64,000 nucleotides of DNA from Pseudomonas pergaminensis (lineage in GTDB: Bacteria > Pseudomonadota > Gammaproteobacteria > Pseudomonadales > Pseudomonadaceae), in the NCBI RefSeq assembly GCF_024112395.2, contig NZ_CP078013.2, forward strand, positions 5,984,501 to 6,048,500. The letters are read 5' to 3'. The notes under the pieces are model-generated. The model made no database searches. It had not been told where the DNA came from and worked only from the letters and a program-made list of their open reading frames with translations. The translations under genes and the position numbers were made by a program. Of the stretch, positions 32,758 to 41,976 are shown piece after piece. Numbering within the stretch: position 1 is the first letter of the stretch; the number at the start of each line of letters is the position of its first letter.

Positions 32758-33204
32758 TTGCCCGCCCTAGACGAAATTGATCGCCAACTGATCGCCGCCC
32801 TGCAGATCAACGCCCGCGAAAGCGTGGCCATGCTCGCCCGGCAGTTGGGCATCGCGCGCACCACGGTGACGTCACGCCTGGCACGCCTGGAGAAAACCCA
32901 GGTGATCACCGGTTATGGCGTGCGCCTTGGGCAACGCGTGGTCGATGGTGGTCTGCAGGCTTACGTCGGGATCACCGTGCAAGCGCGCTCGGGCAAGGAA
33001 GTGTTGCGAAGGTTGAGTGCGATGGCACAGGTGCAGCAGTTGTGCGCGGTGAGTGGCGAGTTCGATTACGTCGCTTGGCTGCGCACGGATTCGCCCGAAC
33101 AGTTGGACCAGTTGCTGGACCAAATCGGCAGTGTGGACGGGGTAGAGAAAACCACTACATCGATCATCCTGAGTAACAAATTGGATCGCGGTCAGCCAAT
33201 CTGA
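32758..33204 (+). CDS. Lrp/AsnC family transcriptional regulator
   Basis: A 148-residue feast/famine regulator with an N-terminal HTH (LDEIDRQLIAALQINARESVAMLARQLGIARTTV) and a C-terminal RAM effector domain. No ATG fits the family start. TTG 32758 is used because GGAG lies about 10 bases upstream and the HTH starts immediately. It directly precedes davBA on the same strand, so a lysine- or 5-aminovalerate-responsive control of that pair is a reasonable inference. In P. putida, as I recall, an AsnC-type gene holds the same position. Confidence 0.9.
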   Translation: MPALDEIDRQLIAALQINARESVAMLARQLGIARTTVTSRLARLEKTQVITGYGVRLGQRVVDGGLQAYVGITVQARSGKEVLRRLSAMAQVQQLCAVSGEFDYVAWLRTDSPEQLDQLLDQIGSVDGVEKTTTSIILSNKLDRGQPI

Positions 33205-33218
33205 TCAACATGTTCGTC

Positions 33219-33310
33219 ATTTCGACTAAAAACAGTTCAATTCGACGACACATTGCGTCTTATTAACGAACGCTACGCTCCCTAAACTGGCTGCCATCTT
33301 TTCCTATACT
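33219..33310 (+). promoter_or_regulatory. davB promoter region with spaced direct repeats
   Basis: CTATACT (33304-33310) matches the extended/RpoS-type -10. Upstream, TTCGAC occurs at 33221-33226 and again at 33241-33246, exactly 20 bp (two helical turns) apart in an AT-rich patch. This is a plausible operator for the adjacent Lrp-type regulator. Confidence 0.4.
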
Positions 33311-33350
33311 CAGCGGGTCACGCCCGCCAGGTCGCCAGTAAGGGTCAGCC

Positions 33351-35054
33351 ATGAGCATTCCGTCCAGCACCATCAGCAAGACCAATCGCCACCCCGCCGA
33401 CGGCAAGAAACCCATCACCATCTTTGGCCCGGACTTTCCGTTTGCCTTTGATGACTGGATCGAACACCCGGCCGGCCTGGGCAGCATCCCCGCCGCCAAC
33501 CACGGCGCCGAAGTGGCGATCGTCGGCGCCGGGATTGCGGGCCTGGTGGCCGCTTACGAACTGATGAAACTGGGCCTCAAGCCGGTGGTGTACGAAGCCT
33601 CTAAAATGGGCGGCCGCCTGCGCTCGCAAACTTTCGAAGGCGCCGAAGGCATCATCGCAGAGCTGGGTGGCATGCGCTTCCCGGTGTCATCAACCGCCTT
33701 CTACCACTATGTGGACAAGCTCGGCCTGGAAACCAAACCCTTCCCCAACCCGCTGACGCCAGCGTCCGGCAGCACGGTGATCGACCTCGAAGGCCAGACC
33801 CACTACGCCGAAAAACTCTCCGACTTGCCAGCACTGTTCCAGGAAGTGGCTGACGCCTGGGCGGATGCCCTGGAAGCCGGTTCGCAGTTCGGGGATATCC
33901 AGCAAGCCATCCGTGACCGCGACGTGCCACGCCTCAAAGCGCTGTGGAACAAGCTGGTACCGCTGTGGGACGACCGCACCTTCTACGACTTCGTCGCCAC
34001 CTCCAAGGCGTTCGCCAAGCTGTCGTTTCTGCACCGCGAAGTGTTCGGCCAAGTGGGCTTCGGTACGGGTGGCTGGGACTCGGACTTCCCCAACTCGATG
34101 CTGGAAATCTTCCGCGTGGTGATGACCAACTGCGACGACCACCAACACCTGGTGGTCGGTGGCGTGGCACAAGTGCCAATGGGCATCTGGCGCCATGTCC
34201 CGGAGCGATGCGCCCACTGGCCGGCCGGCACCAGCCTGAGTTCGCTGCACCGCGGCGCGCCGCGCGCCGGCGTGAAACGCATTGCCCACGCCGCCGATGG
34301 CCGCTTTGCGGTCACCGATAACTACGGCGACACCCGCGAATACGCCGCAGTGCTGACCACCTGCCAGAGTTGGCTGCTGACCACCCAGATCGAATGCGAC
34401 GAGACCCTGTTCTCGCAAAAAATGTGGATGGCCCTGGACCGCACGCGTTACATGCAGTCATCTAAAACCTTCGTGATGGTCGACCGCCCGTTCTGGAAAG
34501 ACAAAGACCCGGAAACCGGGCGCGACTTGATGAGCATGACCCTCACCGATCGCCTGACCCGTGGCACCTACCTGTTCGATAACGGTGACGACAAGCCAGG
34601 GGTGATCTGCCTGTCTTACTCGTGGATGAGCGACGCCCTGAAAATGCTGCCGCAGCCCATCGACAAGCGCGTGAAACTGGCCCTCGACGCACTGAAAAAG
34701 ATCTACCCGAAAGTCGATATCAAGGCGCGCATCATCGGTGACCCGATCACCGTGTCCTGGGAAGCGGACCCGCATTTCCTCGGCGCCTTCAAGGGCGCGC
34801 TGCCGGGCCACTATCGCTACAACCAGCGCATGTATGCGCACTTCATGCAAAAGGACATGCCCGCCGAGCAACGCGGAATCTTTATCGCCGGTGATGATGT
34901 GTCCTGGACCCCTGCGTGGGTGGAGGGTGCGGTGCAAACCTCGCTGAACGCGGTATGGGGCATCATGACTCACTTCGGCGGCAGCACTCACCCGGAGAAC
35001 CCGGGGCCGGGGGATGTATTCGATGAAATCGGGCCGATCGCCCTGGCGGATTAA
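33351..35054 (+). CDS. davB: L-lysine 2-monooxygenase (flavin)
   Basis: DavB oxidatively decarboxylates L-lysine to 5-aminovaleramide, the first step of the delta-aminovalerate route. The 567-residue flavoprotein shows NRHPADGKKPITIFGPDFPF near the N terminus, the FAD Rossmann motif VAIVGAGIAGLVAAYE (G59, G61, G64) and GGRLRSQ. The C-terminal FAD segment is GIFIAGDDVSWTPAWVEGAVQTS, typical of the tryptophan/lysine monooxygenase branch of amine oxidases. Near-identity to the P. putida enzyme, as I recall it, and the davA neighbour 10 bp downstream support the specific call over generic monoamine oxidase. Confidence 0.93.
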   Translation: MSIPSSTISKTNRHPADGKKPITIFGPDFPFAFDDWIEHPAGLGSIPAANHGAEVAIVGAGIAGLVAAYELMKLGLKPVVYEASKMGGRLRSQTFEGAEGIIAELGGMRFPVSSTAFYHYVDKLGLETKPFPNPLTPASGSTVIDLEGQTHYAEKLSDLPALFQEVADAWADALEAGSQFGDIQQAIRDRDVPRLKALWNKLVPLWDDRTFYDFVATSKAFAKLSFLHREVFGQVGFGTGGWDSDFPNSMLEIFRVVMTNCDDHQHLVVGGVAQVPMGIWRHVPERCAHWPAGTSLSSLHRGAPRAGVKRIAHAADGRFAVTDNYGDTREYAAVLTTCQSWLLTTQIECDETLFSQKMWMALDRTRYMQSSKTFVMVDRPFWKDKDPETGRDLMSMTLTDRLTRGTYLFDNGDDKPGVICLSYSWMSDALKMLPQPIDKRVKLALDALKKIYPKVDIKARIIGDPITVSWEADPHFLGAFKGALPGHYRYNQRMYAHFMQKDMPAEQRGIFIAGDDVSWTPAWVEGAVQTSLNAVWGIMTHFGGSTHPENPGPGDVFDEIGPIALAD

Positions 35055-35064
35055 GGAGTTGAAC

Positions 35065-35859
35065 ATGCGTGTCGCCCTGTACCAATGCCCACCGCTGCCT
35101 TTAGATGTGGCCGGCAACCTCAAGCGCCTGCATCAACTGGCGCATGAGGCGTCCGGCGCCGATGTGCTGGTGCTGCCGGAGATGTTCCTAAGCGGCTACA
35201 ACATCGGCGCCGAAGCCGTTGGCGCCTTGGCCGAGGCACAGGACGGGCCGTCGGCGCAGGCAATTGGCGAACTGGCCAAAAGCGCCGGGCTGGCAATTCT
35301 GTACGGCTACCCGGAACGGGCCGAAGATGGCCAGATCTACAACGCCGTGCAGTTGATCGACGCCCACGGCCAGCGCGTGTGCAACTACCGCAAGACGCAC
35401 CTGTTTGGTGATCTGGACCATTCGATGTTCAGCGCCGGCGACGATGATTTCCCGCTGGTGGAGCTCAACGGCTGGAAGCTGGGTTTCCTGATCTGCTACG
35501 ACCTGGAGTTCCCGGAAAACACCCGGCGCCTGGCCCTCGCAGGTGCCGAATTGATCCTGGTGCCCACGGCCAATATGGTGCCGTTCGACTTTGTCGCCGA
35601 TGTAACCGTGCGGGCGCGGGCCTTTGAAAACCAATGTTATGTGGCCTACGCCAATTACTGCGGGCACGAAGGCGATATCCAGTACTGCGGGCAAAGCAGC
35701 ATCGCCGCGCCGAATGGCCAGCGCATTGCCCAGGCGGGCCTGGATGAAGCGCTGATCGTCGGAGAGCTTGATCGCCAGTCGATCCTCGACGCCCGCGCTG
35801 CCAATCACTACCTGCAAGACCGTCGCCCTGAGTTATACGGCGCGCTGCACAAGCCCTGA
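35065..35859 (+). CDS. davA: 5-aminovaleramidase (carbon-nitrogen hydrolase)
   Basis: Hydrolyses 5-aminovaleramide to 5-aminovalerate and ammonia. The 264-residue nitrilase-fold protein has the catalytic triad visible: Glu39 (VLPEMFLSGYN), Lys110 (NYRKTHLF) and Cys144 (FLICYDLEFPE). ATG 35065 follows AAGGAG at good spacing and lies 10 bp after davB, an obvious two-gene operon. The later genes of the route (davT, davD) are not in the window. Confidence 0.93.
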   Translation: MRVALYQCPPLPLDVAGNLKRLHQLAHEASGADVLVLPEMFLSGYNIGAEAVGALAEAQDGPSAQAIGELAKSAGLAILYGYPERAEDGQIYNAVQLIDAHGQRVCNYRKTHLFGDLDHSMFSAGDDDFPLVELNGWKLGFLICYDLEFPENTRRLALAGAELILVPTANMVPFDFVADVTVRARAFENQCYVAYANYCGHEGDIQYCGQSSIAAPNGQRIAQAGLDEALIVGELDRQSILDARAANHYLQDRRPELYGALHKP

Positions 35860-35907
35860 TCCAGCCGGTTTGTTAGCATAGGCACATTCTACGTTTCGGA
35901 AGTGCCC

Positions 35908-38256
35908 ATGCCTGCGCCGGCCCACCCTCATCCTCTTCACCTCACCCTGGCCAACGGCTTGCGGGTTTCCTTGCAGCACGCGCCGCGTTTGAAGCGGTGC
36001 GCAGCCGTGCTAAGGGTGGCAGCTGGCAGCCATGACGTGCCGCCGGAGTGGCCGGGGCTGGCGCATTTCCTCGAGCATCTGTTGTTCCTCGGCACCGAAC
36101 GTTTTCCCACAGACGAAGGGTTGATGGCCTACGTGCAACGTCATGGGGGCCAGGTCAATGCCAGCACCCGTGAGCGCACCACGGATTTCTTCTTTGAACT
36201 GCCGGTCGCAACGTTTGCCGGTGGACTGGAGCGGTTGGTGGACATGCTCACCCACCCACGCCTGACCCTGGAGGATCAACTGCGCGAGCGCGAAGTGCTG
36301 CACGCTGAGTATGTGGCCTGGGCCCAGGATGCCAAGGCACAACAGCAGGTCGCGTTGCTGGAAGGGCTGGCGGCGGACCACCCGCTGCGGGGTTTTCATG
36401 CGGGCAACCGCGACAGCCTGCCGGTGGAGCGTGAGACCTTTCAGCAGGCCTTGCGGGAATTCCACGCGCAGTTTTATCAGAGCGGGCAGATGACCTTGAG
36501 CCTCGCCGGCCCATTGCCGCTGGAGGAGCTGGAAGCCTTGGCACAGCGCTTCAGTGAACAACTGACCTCAGGGCCTCTACGCCAACAATCCGCGCCACCG
36601 GCATTGATGCAGGGGCAAGCGCAGCGCTATCAGCACATCGCCGATAATCACCTGCACCACGTCATCACCTGTAACACCCCGCGTGAAGCCCTGGAATTCC
36701 TCTGCACTTGGCTCAACGCCCCGGCACCCGGCGGGCTGCTGGCTGAACTGAAAACTCGGCAACTGGGCAGTGCACTGCAGGCTTCGGTGCTGTATCACTT
36801 CGCCGGGCAGGCGGTGTTGGATATCGACTTTACACTCAATAATCCCGCTGGATCGGCGCCGCAGGTCGAGTCGATGCTGCACGACTGGTTGAGTTTTTTC
36901 GCACACAGCGACTGGGCTGCCTTGCGCGAAGAATTTGCCCTGCTGGCCGCTCGCCAACAACAGACCCTAGGCGCCTTGGCACTGGCTCGGCACGACAGCG
37001 AGGCACTGTCGGAACAGGCGGTCATCGCCCTCAAGAGTCTGCTCGACACACTGCACCTGCCGCCCTCCGGGCACACATGGCAACTGCCGCCGAACAATCC
37101 ATTCCTGCGCCCACCGGTGCAGGAAGAGCGCGCCGGCCTGATTCGCGGACAGACCAGCGCCCACCGAGGGTTGCGCACCTTCGCCCAGGATCGCTCCCGC
37201 GGGCGTCGTGAGGTATCGGCGCTGGCGTTCAGCCAGGCAGTGGCGGCCGACAGCGATGAAGGTGCGCTGTATCTGCAATGGCAGTCTGCGCCGTCCGGGC
37301 TGGAAAGCGCCGTGCAGTCGCTGCGCGAAAATGCTCGTCAAGCGGGCGTTGATGTGTCGTTCGAATGCCTGGGTAGCCACGAGCTGGTGAAGATGGTCGG
37401 GCTACAGGAACCCATTCCAGCCGTGCTGGAGGTATTGGCGCGGAGCCTGAGCGAACCGCACGCCGCCCCAGCCGTCTCGCCGCCCATGATTGCCATCCGA
37501 ACCTTGCTCAAGGCGCTGCCCGCTTGCTGCACCTCGACCATGCCCGAACCGGCATCCTGGGCCACCGCGCGCTGGCAAGGCCTGGGGCTGGGCTTCTCTG
37601 CCGCGCATGAAGCCGCGATCAAAACCGCAGCGGCTCGTCTACCGGGGCAACCCGCGAGCCTCACTCCGGTCGCGCCGCCCCTCAGCGGCCAACGTATCTG
37701 GCATGAGGTGCATACCGACTCAACCGAAGCCGCCTTACTGCTGTTTTGCCCGGCACCCAGCCAGTCCCTGGCGGACGAGGCCGCATGGCGACTGCTCGGC
37801 CATCTGCTCCAGGGGCCGTTCTACCAGCGCCTGCGCGTGGAGCTGCAAATCGGCTACGCCGTATTCAGCGGCGTCCGACAGATAAACGGCCAGACCGGAC
37901 TGCTATTGGGTGTGCAGTCCCCCAGCGTGTCCCTCGAAGGCATCGCTGATCACCTGCACACCTTCCTCCAGCAATTGCCGGCACTGATCGACAGCCTCGA
38001 TGACTTGGGCAACCAGGCCTTGGCGCAGCAGTTCTCGGCGCAAACACTGCCCAACGCCCAAGCCGCCGAACTGCTGTGGCACGCCCACCTGGCGGGCCAT
38101 CCGTCGGGGTATTTGGCGCACCTGCGCACTCATATCCAAACCTGTACACGGGAAGCCTTGCAGCTCGCCGCCAAGCAATTGAACGACGCCGCGGGCGGTT
38201 GGCGTTGCGTGGCCAACGGCCCGCGCCTTTCGACCATCTGGCAAACGGCAGGCTGA
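35908..38256 (+). CDS. pqqF: PQQ biosynthesis M16 peptidase PqqF
   Basis: A 782-residue zinc peptidase of the insulinase family with the inverted motif HFLEH (H53, E56, H57) and the downstream glutamate region. It is thought to trim the PqqA precursor after PqqE cross-linking. I use ATG 35908 (GGAAG 5 bases upstream) rather than the GTG two codons earlier. pqqF is placed before pqqA, as in other fluorescent pseudomonads, with a 159-bp gap holding the pqqA signals. The second half is more divergent, as usual for the catalytically silent M16 half. Confidence 0.92.
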   Translation: MPAPAHPHPLHLTLANGLRVSLQHAPRLKRCAAVLRVAAGSHDVPPEWPGLAHFLEHLLFLGTERFPTDEGLMAYVQRHGGQVNASTRERTTDFFFELPVATFAGGLERLVDMLTHPRLTLEDQLREREVLHAEYVAWAQDAKAQQQVALLEGLAADHPLRGFHAGNRDSLPVERETFQQALREFHAQFYQSGQMTLSLAGPLPLEELEALAQRFSEQLTSGPLRQQSAPPALMQGQAQRYQHIADNHLHHVITCNTPREALEFLCTWLNAPAPGGLLAELKTRQLGSALQASVLYHFAGQAVLDIDFTLNNPAGSAPQVESMLHDWLSFFAHSDWAALREEFALLAARQQQTLGALALARHDSEALSEQAVIALKSLLDTLHLPPSGHTWQLPPNNPFLRPPVQEERAGLIRGQTSAHRGLRTFAQDRSRGRREVSALAFSQAVAADSDEGALYLQWQSAPSGLESAVQSLRENARQAGVDVSFECLGSHELVKMVGLQEPIPAVLEVLARSLSEPHAAPAVSPPMIAIRTLLKALPACCTSTMPEPASWATARWQGLGLGFSAAHEAAIKTAAARLPGQPASLTPVAPPLSGQRIWHEVHTDSTEAALLLFCPAPSQSLADEAAWRLLGHLLQGPFYQRLRVELQIGYAVFSGVRQINGQTGLLLGVQSPSVSLEGIADHLHTFLQQLPALIDSLDDLGNQALAQQFSAQTLPNAQAAELLWHAHLAGHPSGYLAHLRTHIQTCTREALQLAAKQLNDAAGGWRCVANGPRLSTIWQTAG

Positions 38257-38367
38257 TCATTGCCGCCCCTGCAAAAGGCTTTTTCCACCAAGACAGCGCT
38301 AACTTGAAAAGAATTGAGTAACATTCCTACGCACACATCTGAACATCTCCGACTGGAGGTGGACTAT

Positions 38368-38415
38368 ATGTATTACTTGGTAGTAAACGTCCCATCACTT
38401 CGTAGGAGTAAGAAT
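38368..38415 (+). other. In-frame upstream extension of pqqA with its own Shine-Dalgarno
   Basis: ATG 38368 follows GGAGG (38355-38359) by 8 bases and reads without a stop into pqqA, adding 16 residues ([16 protein letters not shown]). The third codon positions are not GC-biased, so it may be a leader rather than conserved protein. See findings. Confidence 0.4.
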
Positions 38416-38490
38416 ATGACCTGGTCCAAACCTGCTTACACTGATCTGCGCATCGGTTTCGAAGTCACCATGTACTTCGCCAGCCGTTAA
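38416..38490 (+). CDS. pqqA: PQQ precursor peptide PqqA
   Basis: A 24-residue ribosomal precursor of pyrroloquinoline quinone. It begins [11 protein letters not shown] and ends MYFASR. Glu16 and Tyr20, the two residues joined and excised to form PQQ, are present in the F-E-V-T-M-Y motif. ATG 38416 has AGGAG 7 bases upstream. It is followed by a hairpin terminator/attenuator, which fits the known need for far more PqqA than PqqBCDE. Confidence 0.96.
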   Translation: MTWSKPAYTDLRIGFEVTMYFASR

Positions 38491-38505
38491 TCCGCTGGGT
38501 AATAC

Positions 38506-38539
38506 AACGCCTCGGTTCGCCCGGGGCGTTTTTGTTTTG
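38506..38539 (+). terminator. Attenuating terminator between pqqA and pqqB
   Basis: AACGCCTCGG (38506-38515) pairs with CCGGGGCGTT (38521-38530) through one G-U pair, loop TTCGC, and the T-rich run TTTTTGTTTT follows. The position allows excess pqqA transcript with read-through into pqqBCDE. Confidence 0.8.
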
Positions 38540-38556
38540 AGCTTGATGGAGCTGCC

Positions 38557-39468
38557 ATGTTTGTCCAGATTCTAGGTTCCGCCGCCGGCGGTGGTTTCCC
38601 GCAGTGGAACTGCAACTGCGTGAACTGCGCGGGTTTTCGTGATGGCAGCCTGCGGGCCCAGGCGCGTACCCAGTCGTCCATCGCGATCTCCGACGATGGC
38701 GTGAACTGGGTGCTGTGCAATGCCTCGCCGGATATCCGCGCGCAGCTTCAGGGTTTCGCACCGATGCAACCCGGGCGCGCCCTGCGGGATACCGGCATCA
38801 GCGCGATCATCCTGATGGACAGCCAGATCGACCACACCACCGGCCTGCTGAGCCTGCGCGAAGGCTGCCCGCACCAGGTGTGGTGCACCGACATGGTCCA
38901 TGAAGACTTGAGCACCGGCTTCCCGCTGTTCACCATGCTCACCCACTGGAACGGCGGCCTGGCCTGGAACCGCATCGAGCTGGACGCCAGCTTCACCATC
39001 CCGGCCTGCCCGAACCTGCGCTTCACCCCGCTGCCACTGCGCAGCGCCGCACCTCCCTACTCGCCGCACCGCTTCGATCCGCACCCCGGCGACAACATCG
39101 GCCTGATCGTCGAAGACCTGCGCACTGGCGGCAAACTGTTCTACGCCCCAGGCCTGGGCAAGGTCGACGCGCCGCTGCTGGAGATCATGGCCGGCAGCGA
39201 CTGCCTGCTGGTGGACGGCACGATGTGGGATGACGATGAAATGCAGCGCCGTGGCGTCGGCACCCGCACCGGCCGCGAGATGGGCCACCTGGCGCAAAAC
39301 GGCCCCGGCGGCATGCTGGAAGTGCTGGAACAGTTGCCCGAGCAGCGCAAAGTACTCATCCACATCAACAACACCAACCCGATCCTCGATGAAGACTCCC
39401 CCGAGCGAGCGGAACTGGTGCGGCGCAACGTCGAAGTGGCTTACGACGGCATGAGCATTGAATTGTAG
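38557..39468 (+). CDS. pqqB: PQQ biosynthesis protein PqqB
   Basis: A 303-residue metallo-beta-lactamase-fold oxidoreductase that begins [18 protein letters not shown] with the paired cysteines typical of PqqB. It is proposed to hydroxylate the tyrosine part of the cleaved intermediate. Metal-binding positions include SQIDHTTG. It is first after the pqqA attenuator and 11 bp before pqqC. Confidence 0.96.
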   Translation: MFVQILGSAAGGGFPQWNCNCVNCAGFRDGSLRAQARTQSSIAISDDGVNWVLCNASPDIRAQLQGFAPMQPGRALRDTGISAIILMDSQIDHTTGLLSLREGCPHQVWCTDMVHEDLSTGFPLFTMLTHWNGGLAWNRIELDASFTIPACPNLRFTPLPLRSAAPPYSPHRFDPHPGDNIGLIVEDLRTGGKLFYAPGLGKVDAPLLEIMAGSDCLLVDGTMWDDDEMQRRGVGTRTGREMGHLAQNGPGGMLEVLEQLPEQRKVLIHINNTNPILDEDSPERAELVRRNVEVAYDGMSIEL

Positions 39469-39479
39469 GAGCGACCGAC

Positions 39480-40232
39480 ATGACTGACACGCCATTGACC
39501 ACCGCCGAATTCGAAGCAGCCCTGCGGGCCAAGGGCGCCTTCTACCATATCCATCACCCGTACCACGTGGCGATGTACGAAGGCCGCGCGACCCGCGAAC
39601 AGATCCAGGGCTGGGTCGCCAACCGTTTCTATTATCAGGTGAACATCCCGCTCAAGGACGCCGCGATCCTGGCCAACTGCCCGGACCGCGAGATCCGCCG
39701 CGAGTGGATCCAGCGCTTGCTCGATCACGATGGCGCCCCCGGTGAGGACGGCGGTATCGAAGCCTGGCTGCGCCTGGGCCAAGCGGTGGGCCTCGACCCA
39801 GACCAACTGCGCTCCCAGGAACTGGTATTGCCCGGTGTGCGTTTTGCCGTGGATGCCTACGTCAACTTCGCCCGCCGCGCCAGCTGGCAGGAAGCCGCCA
39901 GCAGCTCACTGACAGAGCTATTCGCGCCGCAGATCCACCAGTCGCGCCTCGACAGTTGGCCGCAGCATTACCCGTGGATCGACCCGGCCGGCTACGCATA
40001 TTTCCGTACCCGCCTCGGCCAGGCCCGCCGCGATGTGGAACACGGTCTGGCGATCACCCTGCAGCACTACACCACCCGCGAAGGCCAGGAACGCATGCTG
40101 GAAATTCTCCAGTTCAAACTCGACATCCTCTGGAGCATGCTGGATGCCATGAGCATGGCCTACGAACTCAAACGCCCGCCGTATCACAGCGTGACCGAGC
40201 AGCGGGTGTGGCATAAAGGGATCATCCTATGA
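39480..40232 (+). CDS. pqqC: Pyrroloquinoline-quinone synthase PqqC
   Basis: PqqC is a cofactorless oxidase that performs the final ring closure and oxidation to PQQ. The 250-residue all-helical protein shows the family segments [32 protein letters not shown] and [17 protein letters not shown]. It overlaps pqqD by 4 nt (ATGA). Confidence 0.97.
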   Translation: MTDTPLTTAEFEAALRAKGAFYHIHHPYHVAMYEGRATREQIQGWVANRFYYQVNIPLKDAAILANCPDREIRREWIQRLLDHDGAPGEDGGIEAWLRLGQAVGLDPDQLRSQELVLPGVRFAVDAYVNFARRASWQEAASSSLTELFAPQIHQSRLDSWPQHYPWIDPAGYAYFRTRLGQARRDVEHGLAITLQHYTTREGQERMLEILQFKLDILWSMLDAMSMAYELKRPPYHSVTEQRVWHKGIIL

Positions 40233-40504
40233 GCTTTGATCGCAGCAGAATACCGACCTGGCGCCAGGGCTATCGCTACCAGTACGAGCCCGCGCAAAAG
40301 GGCCATGTGCTGCTCTACCCCGAGGGCATGATCAAGCTCAATGACAGCGCCGCGCTGATCGGTGGTTTGATCGACGGCGAGCGCGACGTGGCGGCGATCA
40401 TCGCCGAGCTGGATAAACAATTCCCTGGCGTGCCGGAGCTCGGCGAAGACATCGAGCAATTCATGGAGGTCGCCCGTGCTGAGCACTGGATCACCCTTGC
40501 CTGA
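40229..40504 (+). CDS. pqqD: PqqA-binding chaperone PqqD
   Basis: A 91-residue RiPP recognition element that binds PqqA and presents it to PqqE. Typical segments are [28 protein letters not shown] and [15 protein letters not shown]. It overlaps pqqC by 4 nt and pqqE by 29 nt, consistent with tight coupling of the PqqD-PqqE pair. Confidence 0.96.
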   Translation: MSFDRSRIPTWRQGYRYQYEPAQKGHVLLYPEGMIKLNDSAALIGGLIDGERDVAAIIAELDKQFPGVPELGEDIEQFMEVARAEHWITLA

Positions 40505-41627
40505 GAAACCAGCCATCGGCCTGCCGCTGTGGTTGCTGGCCGAGCTGACCTACCGCTGCCCGTTGCAGTGCCCGTACTGCTCCAACCCGTTGGACTTTGC
40601 CGAACAGGGCAAGGAACTGACCACCGAGCAGTGGTTCAAGGTGTTTCGCGAAGCCCGCGAGATGGGTGCCGCGCAGCTGGGTTTTTCTGGCGGTGAACCA
40701 CTGGTGCGCCAGGACCTTGCCGAGTTGATCGCCGAGGCCCGCAAGCTGGGGTTCTACACCAACCTGATCACCTCCGGCATCGGCCTGACCGAGCAGAAGA
40801 TCAGCGACTTCAAGAAGGCCGGGCTCGACCATATCCAGATCAGCTTCCAGGCCAGCGACGAACAGGTGAACAACCTGCTGGCCGGCTCGAAAAAAGCCTT
40901 CGCGCAAAAGCTGGAAATGGCCCGCGCGGTGAAGGCGCACGGCTACCCGATGGTGCTGAACTTCGTCACCCATCGGCACAATATCGACAAGATCGACCGC
41001 ATCATCGAGCTGTGCATTGCGCTTGAGGCGGACTTTGTCGAACTCGCCACCTGCCAGTTCTACGGCTGGGCGCAGCTCAATCGTGTGGGCTTGTTGCCAA
41101 CCCAGGAACAACTGGTGCGCGCCGAACGCATCACCAACGAATACCGCGCCAAGCTCGAAGCTGAAGGCCACCCGTGCAAGCTGATCTTCGTTACACCGGA
41201 TTACTACGAAGAGCGCCCGAAAGCCTGCATGAACGGCTGGGGCAGTATCTTTCTGACAGTAACACCGGACGGCACCGCCCTGCCCTGTCACGGCGCCCGT
41301 CAGATGCCGGTGCAATTTCCCAACGTGCGCGAGCACAGCATGCAGCACATCTGGTACGACTCGTTTGGCTTCAACCGCTTTCGTGGCTACGACTGGATGC
41401 CCGAGCCGTGCCGTTCATGCGATGAAAAAGAGAAGGACTTCGGCGGCTGCCGTTGCCAGGCCTTCATGCTCACGGGGGATGCGAGCAATGCCGACCCGGT
41501 GTGCAGCAAGTCCGAGCAGCACGGCATCATCCTGCAAGCGCGGGAAGAGGCCGAACATGCCACCCAGACCATCGAGCAACTGGCCTTTCGCAATGAGCGC
41601 AACTCACGGCTCATCGCAAAAGGCTGA
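40476..41627 (+). CDS. pqqE: PqqA peptide cyclase (radical SAM) PqqE
   Basis: PqqE forms the Glu-Tyr carbon-carbon bond in PqqA. The 383-residue protein has the radical-SAM cysteines C28, C32 and C35 (CPLQCPYC) and a C-terminal SPASM domain with additional Fe-S cysteines ([23 protein letters not shown]). GTG 40476 is favoured by GGAGG 7 bases upstream. It ends 5 bp before the convergent yqaE-like stop. No pqqH/pqqM-type S9 peptidase follows, although I recall one in some relatives. Confidence 0.96.
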   Translation: MLSTGSPLPEKPAIGLPLWLLAELTYRCPLQCPYCSNPLDFAEQGKELTTEQWFKVFREAREMGAAQLGFSGGEPLVRQDLAELIAEARKLGFYTNLITSGIGLTEQKISDFKKAGLDHIQISFQASDEQVNNLLAGSKKAFAQKLEMARAVKAHGYPMVLNFVTHRHNIDKIDRIIELCIALEADFVELATCQFYGWAQLNRVGLLPTQEQLVRAERITNEYRAKLEAEGHPCKLIFVTPDYYEERPKACMNGWGSIFLTVTPDGTALPCHGARQMPVQFPNVREHSMQHIWYDSFGFNRFRGYDWMPEPCRSCDEKEKDFGGCRCQAFMLTGDASNADPVCSKSEQHGIILQAREEAEHATQTIEQLAFRNERNSRLIAKG

Positions 41628-41632
41628 ACGCC

Positions 41633-41791
41633 TCAGCGCTTGGCGATGATGTACACGGCGTGGATGATGCCTGGGAAGTAACCGCACAGGGTCAGCAGAA
41701 TATTCAGCCAGAACGCACCGCCGAAACCCACTTGCAGGAACACACCCAGTGGCGGCAGCAGAATGGCGATGATGATACGAATGATGTCCAT
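41633..41791 (-). CDS. Pmp3/YqaE family small membrane protein
   Basis: A 52-residue proteolipid-type peptide, with reverse-strand start ATG 41791 and GGAG about 7 bases upstream. It has two hydrophobic helices: IIIAILLPPLGVFLQVG and FWLNILLTLCGYFPGIIHAVY. The PPLGV and GYFPGIIHA motifs are diagnostic of the Pmp3/UPF0057 family, linked to membrane potential and salt or cold stress in yeast and plants. It is convergent with pqqE with only 5 bp between stops. Its short length means it is easily missed. Confidence 0.92.
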   Translation of the reverse strand: MDIIRIIIAILLPPLGVFLQVGFGGAFWLNILLTLCGYFPGIIHAVYIIAKR

Positions 41792-41902
41792 GGGTAAGCT
41801 CCAAAAAATCGGCTCGTGTGAGCCGTGTAGCTAATCGACCTTGGGCGTTCGTGAGGGTTCAGTGGGATCTGGCGTTGGGCCATCCATCGTTGTTGCGCAG
41901 AC

Positions 41903-41941
41903 AAAAAAACGCCCCCAGCCAAAAGAATCAGGCCGGAGGCG
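41903..41941 (-). terminator. Terminator of the class III aminotransferase gene
   Basis: Read on the minus strand, an 11-bp stem (plus-strand arms 41910-41920 and 41931-41941, two G-U pairs) is followed by seven T residues (plus-strand A run 41903-41909). Confidence 0.85.
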
Positions 41942-41976
41942 CCGCGTAGTCCGCGAGACGGTTCAGGAATAGGGCG

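Noticed and set aside
41604..41804. 66-codon histidine-rich frame overlapping the Pmp3 peptide
   Set aside because: Out of frame with the recognisable Pmp3 family peptide at 41633-41791.
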